A stretch of DNA of 64,000 bases from Pelagomonas calceolata. Taxonomy: Eukaryota; Sar; Pelagophyceae; Pelagomonadales; Pelagomonadaceae. This document shows, piece by piece, positions 1-8,545 of this stretch. The stretch is taken from positions 1,268,501 to 1,332,500 of the forward strand of contig CAKKNE010000002.1 in the NCBI GenBank assembly GCA_918797485.1, read 5' to 3'. The notes below the pieces were generated by a model. It was not told the DNA's origin. It worked only from the letters and a program-made list of their open reading frames with translations, and did not search any database. The translations under genes were made by a program, and so were the position numbers. Within the stretch, counting starts at the first letter, position 1. The number at the start of each line of letters is the position of its first letter.

Positions 1-1
1 C

Positions 2-556
2 TCGATCATGATTATTTCGGGAGGGACCGCAGTAGCTGTGAGGGGGGAAGTGGAGCTTTCCTTGATCGGCGTCGCCTACATGCTCGCGTCCGAATTTTTC
101 GAGGCCGTCAAGCTCGTCATGACGCAAATACTGTTGGTAGATCGGAAATTTGGTTCCGTGGAAGGACTAGCAGTTGTAGGACCGGCAGCAATGGCGGCGT
201 TGTGCGTCTGCACGATTCTGGGAGAGGACTGGCGGGACGCGATGGAGAAGGTCGGGGAACGGCCGCTGCTGTTCCTGGCAGCTTCATTAGGTGGTGTGGT
301 CGTAAACTTGGCCACAAACATGATGGTCGCGGCGACGTCGGCGCTGACTTTGAGGGTTACGTCGCTACTGCGGAACATCGGCATCGTCTTCGTCTCTACC
401 GCTATTCTGAGAGATTCGACCCTCACATTGCTGGAAGGCGTCGGTTTTTGTATTGCGTTGACAGGATTCGTTTTGTATCAGCACGCGCGGCGGAACCCGA
501 CGCACTCCTTCGCCGACATCTGGAGAGATCTCACGACGTTCTGCGGGGGACGGTAA
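2..556 (+). CDS. Nucleotide-sugar/triose-phosphate-type transporter, 3' part (DMT superfamily)
   Basis: The frame is open from the left edge, so the gene starts outside the window. About 184 residues remain. They are strongly hydrophobic with several membrane spans, and the last part (TLRVTSLLRNIGIVFVSTAI, then a GVGFCIALTGFVLYQHAR-like span) resembles the end of the EamA/TPT fold. These proteins exchange phosphorylated sugars, nucleotide sugars or similar solutes across plastid, Golgi or ER membranes; the substrate cannot be read here. The stop lies 16 bp from the stop of the convergent MORN gene. The family call is by general resemblance only. Confidence 0.6.
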   Translation, partial: SIMIISGGTAVAVRGEVELSLIGVAYMLASEFFEAVKLVMTQILLVDRKFGSVEGLAVVGPAAMAALCVCTILGEDWRDAMEKVGERPLLFLAASLGGVVVNLATNMMVAATSALTLRVTSLLRNIGIVFVSTAILRDSTLTLLEGVGFCIALTGFVLYQHARRNPTHSFADIWRDLTTFCGGR

Positions 557-572
557 CCTTACGCAACATAGC

Positions 573-1277
573 CTATTTCACGGGCACGCCGACCCACTTC
601 CGGGGCGGCAGCTCCGCCTCCTCGCCCTCGGCGGCCTCGGGCACCTCGCCGTCCGGCTCGTACGCGCCCTCCTGCGTGATCAAGTCGCCGGTGGCCGTCA
701 GGAAGTTGTACTTGCCCGGCCCGATGGGCTGGCCGTCCTTGGCGAAGGTGCCGACGTAGGACCCGGCGTCCTTGAACTGCCACTCGCCCTCCTTGAACGT
801 GCCGCCCTCCCACGTCCCGTCGAGCTTCGACTTGCACTTGCCGAACTCGTACGTGCCCGCGCCCTCCTTCAAGCCTTCGACGTAGGCGCCCGAATAAATA
901 TCGTCCGAGGCCTTGTACTTGTACGTGCCGACCCCATGCATCTTCGACTCCTTCCACTCGCCCGTATACACATCACCATTAGGATAGGTCATGGTCCCGA
1001 CGCCGTCGCGCTTCCCGTCCTTGTACTCGCCCTCATACGTCGCGGAGACGACCTGTTCTTCCACACCTTCTTCCTCGCTGGCCGCCATCCACGTGTACTT
1101 GCCCTGGCCGTGCTTCATCTTCTCATCATTAAACTCTCCTTCATACACGGCGCCGGAGTTGTACGTCACTCGGGCCTTGCCCGCGCGCGCGATCCAGGTG
1201 AAGACGCGCTCCTCCTCGGGCGCGTCCTCGGCGCAGTCGAGGTACTCGACCTTGTAATTGGACTCCTCGTCGGCCAT
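573..1277 (-). CDS. MORN-repeat protein (234 aa)
   Basis: The protein consists mostly of MORN repeats of the form YxGExxxGxxxGxGxxxxxxG, for example YEGEYKDGKRDGVGTM and YTGEWKESKMHGVGTY. At least five copies lie between residues about 42 and 190. MORN repeats form elongated beta sheets used as membrane-linked or cytoskeletal scaffolds; in algae many are basal-body or radial-spoke components. The start is the first ATG, with an acidic leader (MADEESNYKVEYLDCAEDAP). The tail is acidic and ends in PPRKWVGVPVK. No catalytic domain is attached, so a structural role is inferred and the partner is unknown. Confidence 0.75.
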   Translation of the reverse strand: MADEESNYKVEYLDCAEDAPEEERVFTWIARAGKARVTYNSGAVYEGEFNDEKMKHGQGKYTWMAASEEEGVEEQVVSATYEGEYKDGKRDGVGTMTYPNGDVYTGEWKESKMHGVGTYKYKASDDIYSGAYVEGLKEGAGTYEFGKCKSKLDGTWEGGTFKEGEWQFKDAGSYVGTFAKDGQPIGPGKYNFLTATGDLITQEGAYEPDGEVPEAAEGEEAELPPRKWVGVPVK

Positions 1278-1565
1278 GGCTGCCTCTCCCTTTGGCCCTT
1301 TGGAACTGGTTGGAGCCGTGCGTCCGGGCTGCCCCGGGTGCCTCTTTTGGCCGCCCTTTTCGGCTGCCTTTTGAGCGCGCCGGACAGGCCGCTGTCCATG
1401 TACGCTAGTTACATCTAGGCCTTGTGGCGGGCCTCAGAGGCGCCGATTTGCCCGTCATCTAGTCCTCCAGAGCTCTCGGCGGCGAGTCCGGCCGCTGGAG
1501 TCGGAGACGAGCCCGCGCGCGGCACGCGGGGTGCGCAGGCGTACTAGAGGACAGACAACACACAC

Positions 1566-2780
1566 TTAGACACGCGCTCGCTTCGCCGGGACGTCTTCGC
1601 CCTCGTCGGCAAGCGCCAATAGCCGCTGGCGCAACCGCAGGGACGCGGCGTCGCCCGCGTCGGCTAAAGACGCCGCCACCGCGTCGACGTTCGAGCCGTC
1701 CACGAAATTCGTCGCGATGCCGACCGTCACGCCGTCGTTGTCGACGGCGTGCGGGCAGTCCGACGGCACAAATACAATATCACCAGGTTTCTGGCAGACG
1801 ACCCAGCGCGGTTGCGCCGCGCCCGCCCTCGCGGCGTCGAACAGCACATCATCGGCGGACACAGCGAACCGTGGGTAGAGGAAGGCCGCGTCCTCGCGCC
1901 GCCAGACGCGCCACTTCTTCGCGCCGCCGTGGACGAGGGCCATGGCGAAGTGCAGCGACCCGCTGTCGACGTGGCACGTCGACCGCGTGCCCGGCGCGCC
2001 CACGAACAGCGACGGCCACGCGCCGGCGTAGGGCACGTCGTCGCCGCAGCGGCGCAATAAGTCGCCGCGCAGCCACCGCGGCGTCCTCAGTTCGTCGAGG
2101 AGCGCCTCCGGCGCGTTCCGCGGCAGCGACCAGTCGTGGAGGTACAGTCCTTCGTCGGGCCGCTCCAGGAAGGCGCCGAGCGGCAGCTGCCCCTTCGTGC
2201 CGAGCCCGGCCCAGGACTCGCCGCTCGACGGCGCGTCGGCGGCCTTGAGCGGAGCGCTCTTGGCGCCGAGCGATGCAGCGAGGGCCGCCGGCGCCCAGGC
2301 GCCGCGGGCCGCGACGCAGGCGTCGGCGCCGCCCTCGACAAGCACAGGCTCGCCGCGCGCGAGGAACGCGGCGACGGCGGCGGCTGACGCGTCTTTTTCT
2401 AGCCGCGGCACTTCCTCGGTCGCGGCTGCCTCGGGCATAGGAGCCGTCGCGCAGTCGCGCAGGTAGCAGGTCCGCCGCCGCCATCGTCGTAAATCGTCGA
2501 GGCCGTCGTACTGGTCGCGGCGCTCGGCTATAACCGTGGCGCGGGTCAGCAAGTCGGCGGCCTCCTCAAGCGCATCGCGGCGATCGGCATCGTTCCGTGT
2601 CGCGTGTTCGAGCCACAGCGCCAGCGACGCGTCGCGGTCGATGGACGGGCGCTGGCCGCGCAGTTGTTCGATCTCGCTGCGGCAGAGGTCACTCGTGTCC
2701 GGATCCTGGCTCGCAGCGATTCGTCCTTCACGGATCTCGCGACGCTTCCAGCGAGCTATGACGGCTTGTGGCAAGTCCAT
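1566..2780 (-). CDS. JmjC-domain Fe(II)/2-oxoglutarate dioxygenase
   Basis: A 404-residue protein. The first 125 residues are charged and helical. A JmjC/cupin-8 core follows from about residue 130. The metal triad is visible as H270-x-D272 (STCHVDSGSLHFAM) and H344 (VPSDCPHAVDN). K289 in the GGAKKWRVW stretch is the likely 2-oxoglutarate lysine. The family hydroxylates or demethylates proteins or tRNA; the short form without other domains is closest to the JMJD4/5/6/TYW5 type, so a protein or tRNA hydroxylase is more likely than a histone demethylase. It is divergently paired with SmD2 across a promoter holding a copy of the GCTAG palindrome. Confidence 0.75.
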   Translation of the reverse strand: MDLPQAVIARWKRREIREGRIAASQDPDTSDLCRSEIEQLRGQRPSIDRDASLALWLEHATRNDADRRDALEEAADLLTRATVIAERRDQYDGLDDLRRWRRRTCYLRDCATAPMPEAAATEEVPRLEKDASAAAVAAFLARGEPVLVEGGADACVAARGAWAPAALAASLGAKSAPLKAADAPSSGESWAGLGTKGQLPLGAFLERPDEGLYLHDWSLPRNAPEALLDELRTPRWLRGDLLRRCGDDVPYAGAWPSLFVGAPGTRSTCHVDSGSLHFAMALVHGGAKKWRVWRREDAAFLYPRFAVSADDVLFDAARAGAAQPRWVVCQKPGDIVFVPSDCPHAVDNDGVTVGIATNFVDGSNVDAVAASLADAGDAASLRLRQRLLALADEGEDVPAKRARV

Positions 2781-3296
2781 TTAGTTGCTCACTGCCATAT
2801 GGCCACACGGATGCTTTTCGCAGGCCCTTCTGTACAGGGCAGGAGAAGAGCTACTCAGAAGTGCCTTGCATGCGATAAATAGCTCGCATAGCCGCGAAAC
2901 GCTTGAGATCTTGGCAACGCGACCTAGCGGACTAAGACACTAGCAAGCAAGCAATAAGCCTCTGTGAAAAAAGGCCGCGTTTACGCCAACGCGTGCCCGC
3001 CGTACAGTCACTGGCAAGCAGCGTTTCCTACGCGTCGTCATTGTGCTGTAGGCCAAGCCGCGTCATCGCCGGTGAAGCACAGCCCCAGCTCTGCCGCCTC
3101 GCCGCCGCCGCGCCGCGAGCTGCCCGCGCACGAGCCGCCCGCCGCCGCGCGCCGTCCGTGCCACCCGTGTGGGCCGTTCGCCGCGCCGCGCACATTTATC
3201 CGCCGCGAGCCGCCGCGAGCCGCGCGCACACCACCCGCTTGCGAGAGCGCGCGTGGGCTGTTAAGCTCGCCGCCGTAGCGCCGCAGCGGGACCAAG
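2781..3296. other. Divergent promoter region (JmjC / SmD2)
   Basis: No gene is seen in these 516 bp. The region holds one GCTAG palindrome (2923-2945) and a GC-rich leader in front of SmD2. Confidence 0.5.
2923..2945 (-). promoter_or_regulatory. GCTAG palindromic intergenic element, copy 1
   Basis: Read on the minus strand: GCTAGTGTCTTAGTCCGCTAGG, preceded by GCTTGCTT. It lies 143 bp upstream of the JmjC start and 352 bp upstream of the SmD2 start. Confidence 0.6.
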
Positions 3297-3623
3297 ATGT
3301 CCGCGATGGAGGACAAGGAGGGCGGCGCCGAGGACGAGTTCGCGACGGGCCCCCTCTCTCTCCTATTGCACAGCATGCGCACGAACTCGCAAGTACTGAT
3401 TAATGTCCGGAACAACCACAAACTGCTCGCGCGGGTCAAGGCGTTTGATAGGCACTGCAACATGGTTTTGGAGAACGTGAAGGAGGTCTGGACCGAGGTC
3501 CCGAAGACGGGCAAGGGCAAGAAGAAGGCCAAGCCCGTGAACAAGGAGCGGTACATCTCGAAGATGTTCCTGCGGGGGGACTCCGTGATTTTGGTGTTGC
3601 GGAACCCGAACCTCGGGGCCTAA
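3297..3623 (+). CDS. SNRPD2: Small nuclear ribonucleoprotein Sm D2
   Basis: A 108-residue protein that matches SmD2 end to end: [20 protein letters not shown], then [23 protein letters not shown] (Sm motif 1), then [20 protein letters not shown] (Sm motif 2). SmD2 is a subunit of the heptameric Sm ring on U1, U2, U4 and U5 snRNAs. Its length is as expected for the family, and the acidic N-terminus ([15 protein letters not shown]) is normal. The stop codon TAA (3621-3623) overlaps the stop codon of the opposite gene (3620-3622 on the minus strand), so both transcripts must overlap at their 3' ends. Confidence 0.95.
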   Translation: MSAMEDKEGGAEDEFATGPLSLLLHSMRTNSQVLINVRNNHKLLARVKAFDRHCNMVLENVKEVWTEVPKTGKGKKKAKPVNKERYISKMFLRGDSVILVLRNPNLGA

Positions 3624-5563
3624 GATTTCTTACGATTATCTACCAAATTCCGCTTGCCGTCCTTCGTGTACCAGCCGATGCCGACCATTTTTCCGGAAGA
3701 CCACTTGCCCTCGTACTTCGCGCCGCTCACGAAGTCGTAGGCGCCCGGCCCGTGCTTTCGCCCGAACAACCAGTGGCCGTCGTGGACGTCGCCGTTGAAG
3801 AGCACTACTCTCTCTTTTTTCGCGGTGCGTTCCTTTTCCTCCGCCTTGGCGACGGTCTCTCCACTCATTTCGGCCAAAGCCTCCGCGGCGTCGGTTCTAT
3901 TGAGAATAGTGGACGCGACTGCCGAGCGCCCGAGTCCTAGCCGTCGACAATAGCGCTCGGGGAAGAGCTCCACCAGTAACGCCGCCAGAGATGTAGAATC
4001 GAGCGGCACGCACAGGGACGACCGGTCGGGCAGCGGCGCCCCCGGGTGCGCCCGCGCGTAGTTCTCGGCCAGGCCCAAAGCCACGACCTCGTGCAGGAAG
4101 CTACACGACGCCTGGGCCGTCGACGCGGCCACCGCGGTGAGCATGTCATCAGCGTCTGGGGCCTGGACGCGCGGCGCGAGATCTAATACATATGTCGCGT
4201 CGTCTAGTGTTGTCGAGGGTGGCGTGTCCGTCCACTCTACCTTGGCCGAGGCAGCACCAATAGAAACGCCGCCGCCGACAAACGCGGCGCCCGACTGCAT
4301 GTCCACGGCCGGCTCAAAAGGGAGCCAGCGCGGCGTCGCTGTCATTGTTGATGTACTCTCGAAGAACCTTGATAATAAAGCGTAGGGCACCAAGTCCGTG
4401 TCCCTTTTTGCTGCTAAGAGTACAGAACTGAGGGACGCGGCGCATCTCAGTAGTGACACGAAGTAGGCCATCCTATCGTGATTCTCGGGAGGCTGCCAAT
4501 GACCAAGGGGAGCTCTTGGAATGGGCACGCGCGGCAGCATCTTCTGACACAGTAACTCGCCTCGTTTCGCGACCTCTTGCGCGGCCTGTGATCCGGACCC
4601 GGCGTGGATGGCCACGCTCCACGGTATCGAGGCTCTCGCATGCAACGTCCGTCTCCCATCAGTCTCCTCGTCACAGACCTCGAGCACCTCCATCTGGGCC
4701 TTGACGTCCGCGCCCGTCGCGTCGCCGTCCCAGGTTCGTTCCCACTCGACCTTCCAGTCCCTTACCGTACTGTCGCCGAACATCTGATCCGACGTCCGGA
4801 AGGACTTGTAATTTTGTGAGATGGTCGCGAGGGGGTCCTCGGCGGGTCCTTTTAAGTGGGAAGGCCACTCGCGCTGCGCATTCGGCCCCCAGTCGTAGGT
4901 TGCGCACTCCTTCTCAAGAAACGTATCGCGTTCCTCACAATCTAGGAACAAGCCACCATGAGCCGTGCCACCCACGGCCTTCAACGCCACGTCCAATTCG
5001 AGGCAGCACCTCCCAATGAGCGTGCCGCGGTAGCACGGATGTAAGGTTGATAACCTTTTGGCGCCCCGGTCGCACGTCGACTCGAGAGATAACCAAGGCA
5101 ACGCGCCGTAGGCGTAGACGCCGCAGGCTAATTCGGACGCGACGCGATCGATATCTTCCGGTCTTGGTCGGCCGCAGTCCGCAAATGACAATTTCACCGT
5201 CGTCGGCCGCGCGTCGCCGGACCGAAATAAACCAGGTAAGGCCACGGCGCCGGTCGAGACGCCCTTGACCTCCTGGCGCATCTTCCGCACCATGGCCTCG
5301 GGCGGCATGACGACGCGCGGCGCGCGCGCGTAGGCGCCCTGGCCGTCGACCGGCAGCGCCGCGGGCCCGGGCGGCGGCGGCCGGCGCTTCGCCTGCGCGG
5401 CGTTGAGGCCCGCGCCGGCCGCGTGGCCCACGGGGTCCGTCATCTCGCGCAGCACGCGCGCTCGGAACTCCGCATCAGTCTCCGCCTCGCGCGCGGCGTC
5501 GGCGCGGCGCTGCTGGGCCTGGCGCTGCTTCAGCTTCTCGGCGAAGGACTGCTCGGACCGCAT
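3620..5563 (-). CDS. 647-aa protein with C-terminal MORN repeats
   Basis: The N-terminus is a charged helix ([23 protein letters not shown]). A region of about 500 residues follows that I do not recognise; it contains mixed alpha/beta sequence and a plausible globular core around residues 110-540. The last 70 residues hold MORN repeats ([22 protein letters not shown] and [20 protein letters not shown]). The MORN tail suggests a scaffold or membrane-contact role, but no enzyme motif is visible in the main part. The ORF is uninterrupted. It converges on SmD2 with overlapping stop codons. Confidence 0.65.
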   Translation of the reverse strand: MRSEQSFAEKLKQRQAQQRRADAAREAETDAEFRARVLREMTDPVGHAAGAGLNAAQAKRRPPPPGPAALPVDGQGAYARAPRVVMPPEAMVRKMRQEVKGVSTGAVALPGLFRSGDARPTTVKLSFADCGRPRPEDIDRVASELACGVYAYGALPWLSLESTCDRGAKRLSTLHPCYRGTLIGRCCLELDVALKAVGGTAHGGLFLDCEERDTFLEKECATYDWGPNAQREWPSHLKGPAEDPLATISQNYKSFRTSDQMFGDSTVRDWKVEWERTWDGDATGADVKAQMEVLEVCDEETDGRRTLHARASIPWSVAIHAGSGSQAAQEVAKRGELLCQKMLPRVPIPRAPLGHWQPPENHDRMAYFVSLLRCAASLSSVLLAAKRDTDLVPYALLSRFFESTSTMTATPRWLPFEPAVDMQSGAAFVGGGVSIGAASAKVEWTDTPPSTTLDDATYVLDLAPRVQAPDADDMLTAVAASTAQASCSFLHEVVALGLAENYARAHPGAPLPDRSSLCVPLDSTSLAALLVELFPERYCRRLGLGRSAVASTILNRTDAAEALAEMSGETVAKAEEKERTAKKERVVLFNGDVHDGHWLFGRKHGPGAYDFVSGAKYEGKWSSGKMVGIGWYTKDGKRNLVDNRKKS

Positions 5564-6085
5564 CGTCGTCCTATCGGCTGCCCATTCGCATTGTCACCGG
5601 TTGGCACCGATGGCTGCCCAAGGTTGGGGCAGGAGGATGGCTCCCGGGCGCGACGTCGTCGCCGGGGGCGGGAGGCGTGTTCAAACCGACTACGCGAAGA
5701 AAAAGCGGCCAAAATCGAATAGTAGGCTAGTAGGATTACTCAAATCGAGGCCGCTGAGCGCGAGCGGGCAACAGGCATTTGTTGCCCAGAGAACGAACTA
5801 TGAGGTGAGACCGAGCATACGAAAGCATTGGTGCCCTACCCTCGACGCCGTCGCTCCGACCCCGGAAAGGCTGCCTCGCGCAACACAAGGGGCGCCGCGC
5901 GGCTGCTGCCATGGCGCCTTCTTCGCTGGAGAGGAGTGGGCCGCCGCGCGGCCGCAGCGCGCCGTACACGCCGGCCCGCTCGCACCGCGGGGTCCCAACG
6001 AGCCCCCTTGACAAAAGCGGCGGCCCCACGCCGCCTTTTTATCAAAACCACGCCCCGCGGAAAAAGGCCGACAAATCCCACACAG
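5564..6085. other. Divergent intergenic region with unresolved 5' end of the aminotransferase
   Basis: No confident gene is seen. A weak GCTAG-like half site lies near 5728 (GGCTAGTAGGATTACTC). The right end (AAATCCCACACAG, ending 6085) looks like an introner-type 3' splice site, so part of this region is probably intron. Confidence 0.35.
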
Positions 6086-7418
6086 GTGTTCCCGGTGCCT
6101 CGTCGCCCTCGCGGCGTGCGGTGATGCGCTGTCGCCCTTCCAGATCCTGAAGAGCCCGATCAAGAAGCTGCTCGGCAAGGACGCGGCGGCGCCCGCGACG
6201 GGCGCGCCGGACCCGTTCCTCAAGGACTTCTCGCGGCCCATGTCCATCCCGGAAGAGGGCATCGCGGCGGCCGTCGAGGTCATGCGCGGCGGCCGCCTCT
6301 TCCGCTACTGCGCGACGTCGGCGGAGACGTCGCACGTCGCCCAGGCCGAGAAGGAGTTCGCCGCGATGGTGAACCAGAAGTACGCGCTCGGCGTCAACTC
6401 CTGCTCGTCGGCGATCATGCTCGCGCTCATGGCCGTCGGCGTCGACCCCGGCGACCAAGTGATTACGAACGGCTTCACCTTTACGGCTTTACCGTCGACG
6501 ATCATGCGCTTGGGCGCGGAGCCGGTCCTCGTGGAAGCCACGAAGTCCTGGACCATGGATTTGGACGACCTCGAGAAGAAGATCGCCGCGTTCCCGGACG
6601 CGAAAGTCTTGCTCTTATCGCACATGCGCGGCAAGGTCTGCGACATGGACCGGGTGGTGGAGATCTGCGAGAAGAACGGCATCACGTTGGTGGAGGACTG
6701 CGCCCACTCCTGCGGCGTCACGTGGCGGGGCAAGCAGTTGGGGTACCACGCGAAGGTCACGGCCTACTCGACGCAGTCGGACAAGGTCATCAACTCTGGC
6801 GAGGGCGGCTTCATCACGACCGACGACGACGAGATCGCGGCCAAGATCATCTACCTCTCGGGCTGCTACGAGCGCCGCTACGGCAAGCACGCCGTGCGGC
6901 CGGCCGACGAGCTCTGCGAGGTCGCCATGGCCGAGATGCCGAACCTCTCCTGCCGCATGAACGAGGTCACGGCCGCCGTCATGCGCCCGCTCATCAAGAA
7001 CCTGCCCCAGCGCGTCGAGGACTACAACCGCCGCTACGACTCCGTCGTCAAAGTACTGAGGGAGGAGGCCGGCGATATTATTGTGGTGCCCACCCAGGAT
7101 GAAAGAGTGGGCACGGTCGGCGACCACCTGAACTTCTACCTCACGGGCGTCACGGACGAGCAGAACGCGCTCTTCCGGCAGACGTGCGTCGCCATGGGCG
7201 TGCCCGTGTCCTGGTTCCAGTCGCAAGTCAACGCGCGGTGGCACGTGAACTGGCGCAAGTACGGCTCGCCGACGTTCGACCTCCCGAACACGGACGAGGT
7301 GCTGCGCTTCGCCTACGACCTCAAGATGCCGCCGTACTTCGACGACGCGGACTTCCCGGCCTTCGCGCGAGTGATCGCGTACGCCGCCCGGGTGGCCGCC
7401 GGCGACGACGACCTCTGA
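6086..7418 (+). CDS. DegT/DnrJ/EryC1/StrS-type PLP aminotransferase
   Basis: The frame is continuous from a splice-acceptor-like CACACAG (6079-6085) to the stop. The internal ATG at 6240 lies inside a conserved stretch (SRPMSIPEEGIAAAVEVMRGG), so it is not the true start; the upstream ATG exon was not found. The new N-terminus reads RCLVALAACGDALSPFQ, which looks like a secretory/plastid leader. Counting from 6240, D153 (VEDCAHS) and the Schiff-base K182 (QSDKVINSGEGG) are present. Family members aminate keto sugars or act on amino-shikimate-type substrates; the substrate here is unknown. Plastid location is inferred. Confidence 0.75.
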
Positions 7419-7798
7419 GCGCGCCAGGGCGGTGCCTGAAGAATTCCTCTCCTCTTGCCGGCCGCCGCTCGCCGACGCCCCCCGTCGACGACCCCCTCTG
7501 CCGCCAACCCCGCGAAGTTTTAACATGTTCCGCTCGCAAATTTACTCTTATTATTATCGCACGGGTTTCTTCCTGCTTTTGCGGCTTTTTTGCGGTGCTT
7601 GCGTACGGCGGCGGGCGAGCTAGGCCGAAATTATTCGATCAGTGACGATAACGTGCCAGTCGCATTGGCTAGACTGCCTATCTGTGCCACAGCTTCCTGG
7701 TAGACAATCATAACCAATCAAGCCAATTGCAGCGGCGCCGAGATCGCCCGCACAATTCAGCCGCGATCGACCGCACAATTCAGCCGCGACGACGACGA
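7419..7798. other. Intergenic region
   Basis: No gene is seen. It contains a 23-bp tandem duplication (7742-7787) just before the next gene. Confidence 0.4.
7742..7787. repeat. Two 23-bp tandem copies
   Basis: The unit is GATCG(C/A)CCGCACAATTCAG followed by CCGC. The two adjacent copies differ at one base. They lie 12 bp before an ATG. Confidence 0.8.
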
Positions 7799-8471
7799 TG
7801 AGGCTCGCCGGCCTCCTGCTAGCGTTGCTGATCCACGGAGGCTCGCCGGTAGAACTCTCGCCGGTAGACAAGGATACATTCCCGCGTTAAAACTCATCGG
7901 CGGGATCCTCAACGCGAAGGATTTGGGCATTGACAAGAAGAAGACGTACAAGAAGAAGCACCACCATCATCACGAGTATCGACCTGCGTGGAAATCAACC
8001 AGTGAGTTAGTGTTTCGGAGGGAGACGACATCGCGTCGATGGCGTGCGGTGCCTAAAATTTGATTTCCACACAGGGATCCGGTCACAGCCGCGGCCCATA
8101 CGATCCAGAAATTGTTCAAAGGTAAGCAGTCGCCGGCCACGAGCCAGGTGTCCGCCGAGCTGTCGCCTTACGTCGCCTCCGAACGCTTCCGCAGCGAGGA
8201 GTCGCCGCCGCAGAACGTCGTCGTCGCCGCCGTGGCGTATCCCTTCAAGGCCGTGGCAGGGTTGTTTATGCCCGCGCCGCAGCGCCGCCAGTCCGACGGG
8301 GACCTCTCACCGATGACGGCGAGCCGACCTGTGAGCCGCGCCAACACCTCGACCACGACTATGCATTCGCCGCCGCCTGCGCCGCGGATGCTCGACGACC
8401 ACGAGCTCCCGCGGCCACCGATCGCTCGCAACGAACGCGGGCTCGGGAGCACGTGGTACGGCGAGTCCTGA
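7799..8471 (+). CDS. Small secreted or membrane-linked protein with one introner (5' end unresolved)
   Basis: The right-hand exon (8075-8471) is Ser/Pro-rich (SPPPAPRMLDDHELPRPP) and contains the hydrophobic patch VVVAAVAYPFKAVAGLFMP. The left exon reads GYIPALKLIGGILNAKDLG followed by a Lys/His-rich stretch. They join in frame through the introner at 7976-8074. The only good leader, MRLAGLLLALLIHGGS at 7799, is in a different frame from the left exon, so there is either a further splice event or a small indel between 7849 and 7872. I do not recognise the protein. Confidence 0.35.
7976..8074 (+). mobile_element. Introner element (intron of the preceding gene)
   Basis: A 99-nt intron. The TSD copy GTATCGAC (7976-7983) supplies the GT donor, and the matching 3' copy is GGATCCGG (5 of 8). 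The element itself is 7984-8074, starting CTGCGTGGAAATCAA and ending TTTGATTTCCACACAG. The CAGTGAG mark lies at the 5' end (forward orientation). Splicing restores the frame CAC GAG GAT CCG. Confidence 0.85.
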
Positions 8472-8545
8472 ACATACTGTCGTGGCGGCTGATAGTGTAT
8501 ATACTAAGTACTTCTCTTACTTGGAGGACGACGACGACAGCAGGA

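Noticed and set aside
4200-4215. CTAGTGTTG inside the second MORN gene as a GCTAG element
   Set aside because: Only a half site, no partner CGCTAGC arm, and within coding sequence.
5403-6011. 202-codon plus frame upstream of the aminotransferase
   Set aside because: It starts inside the opposite MORN gene and has no protein-like features; composition is that of a shadow frame.
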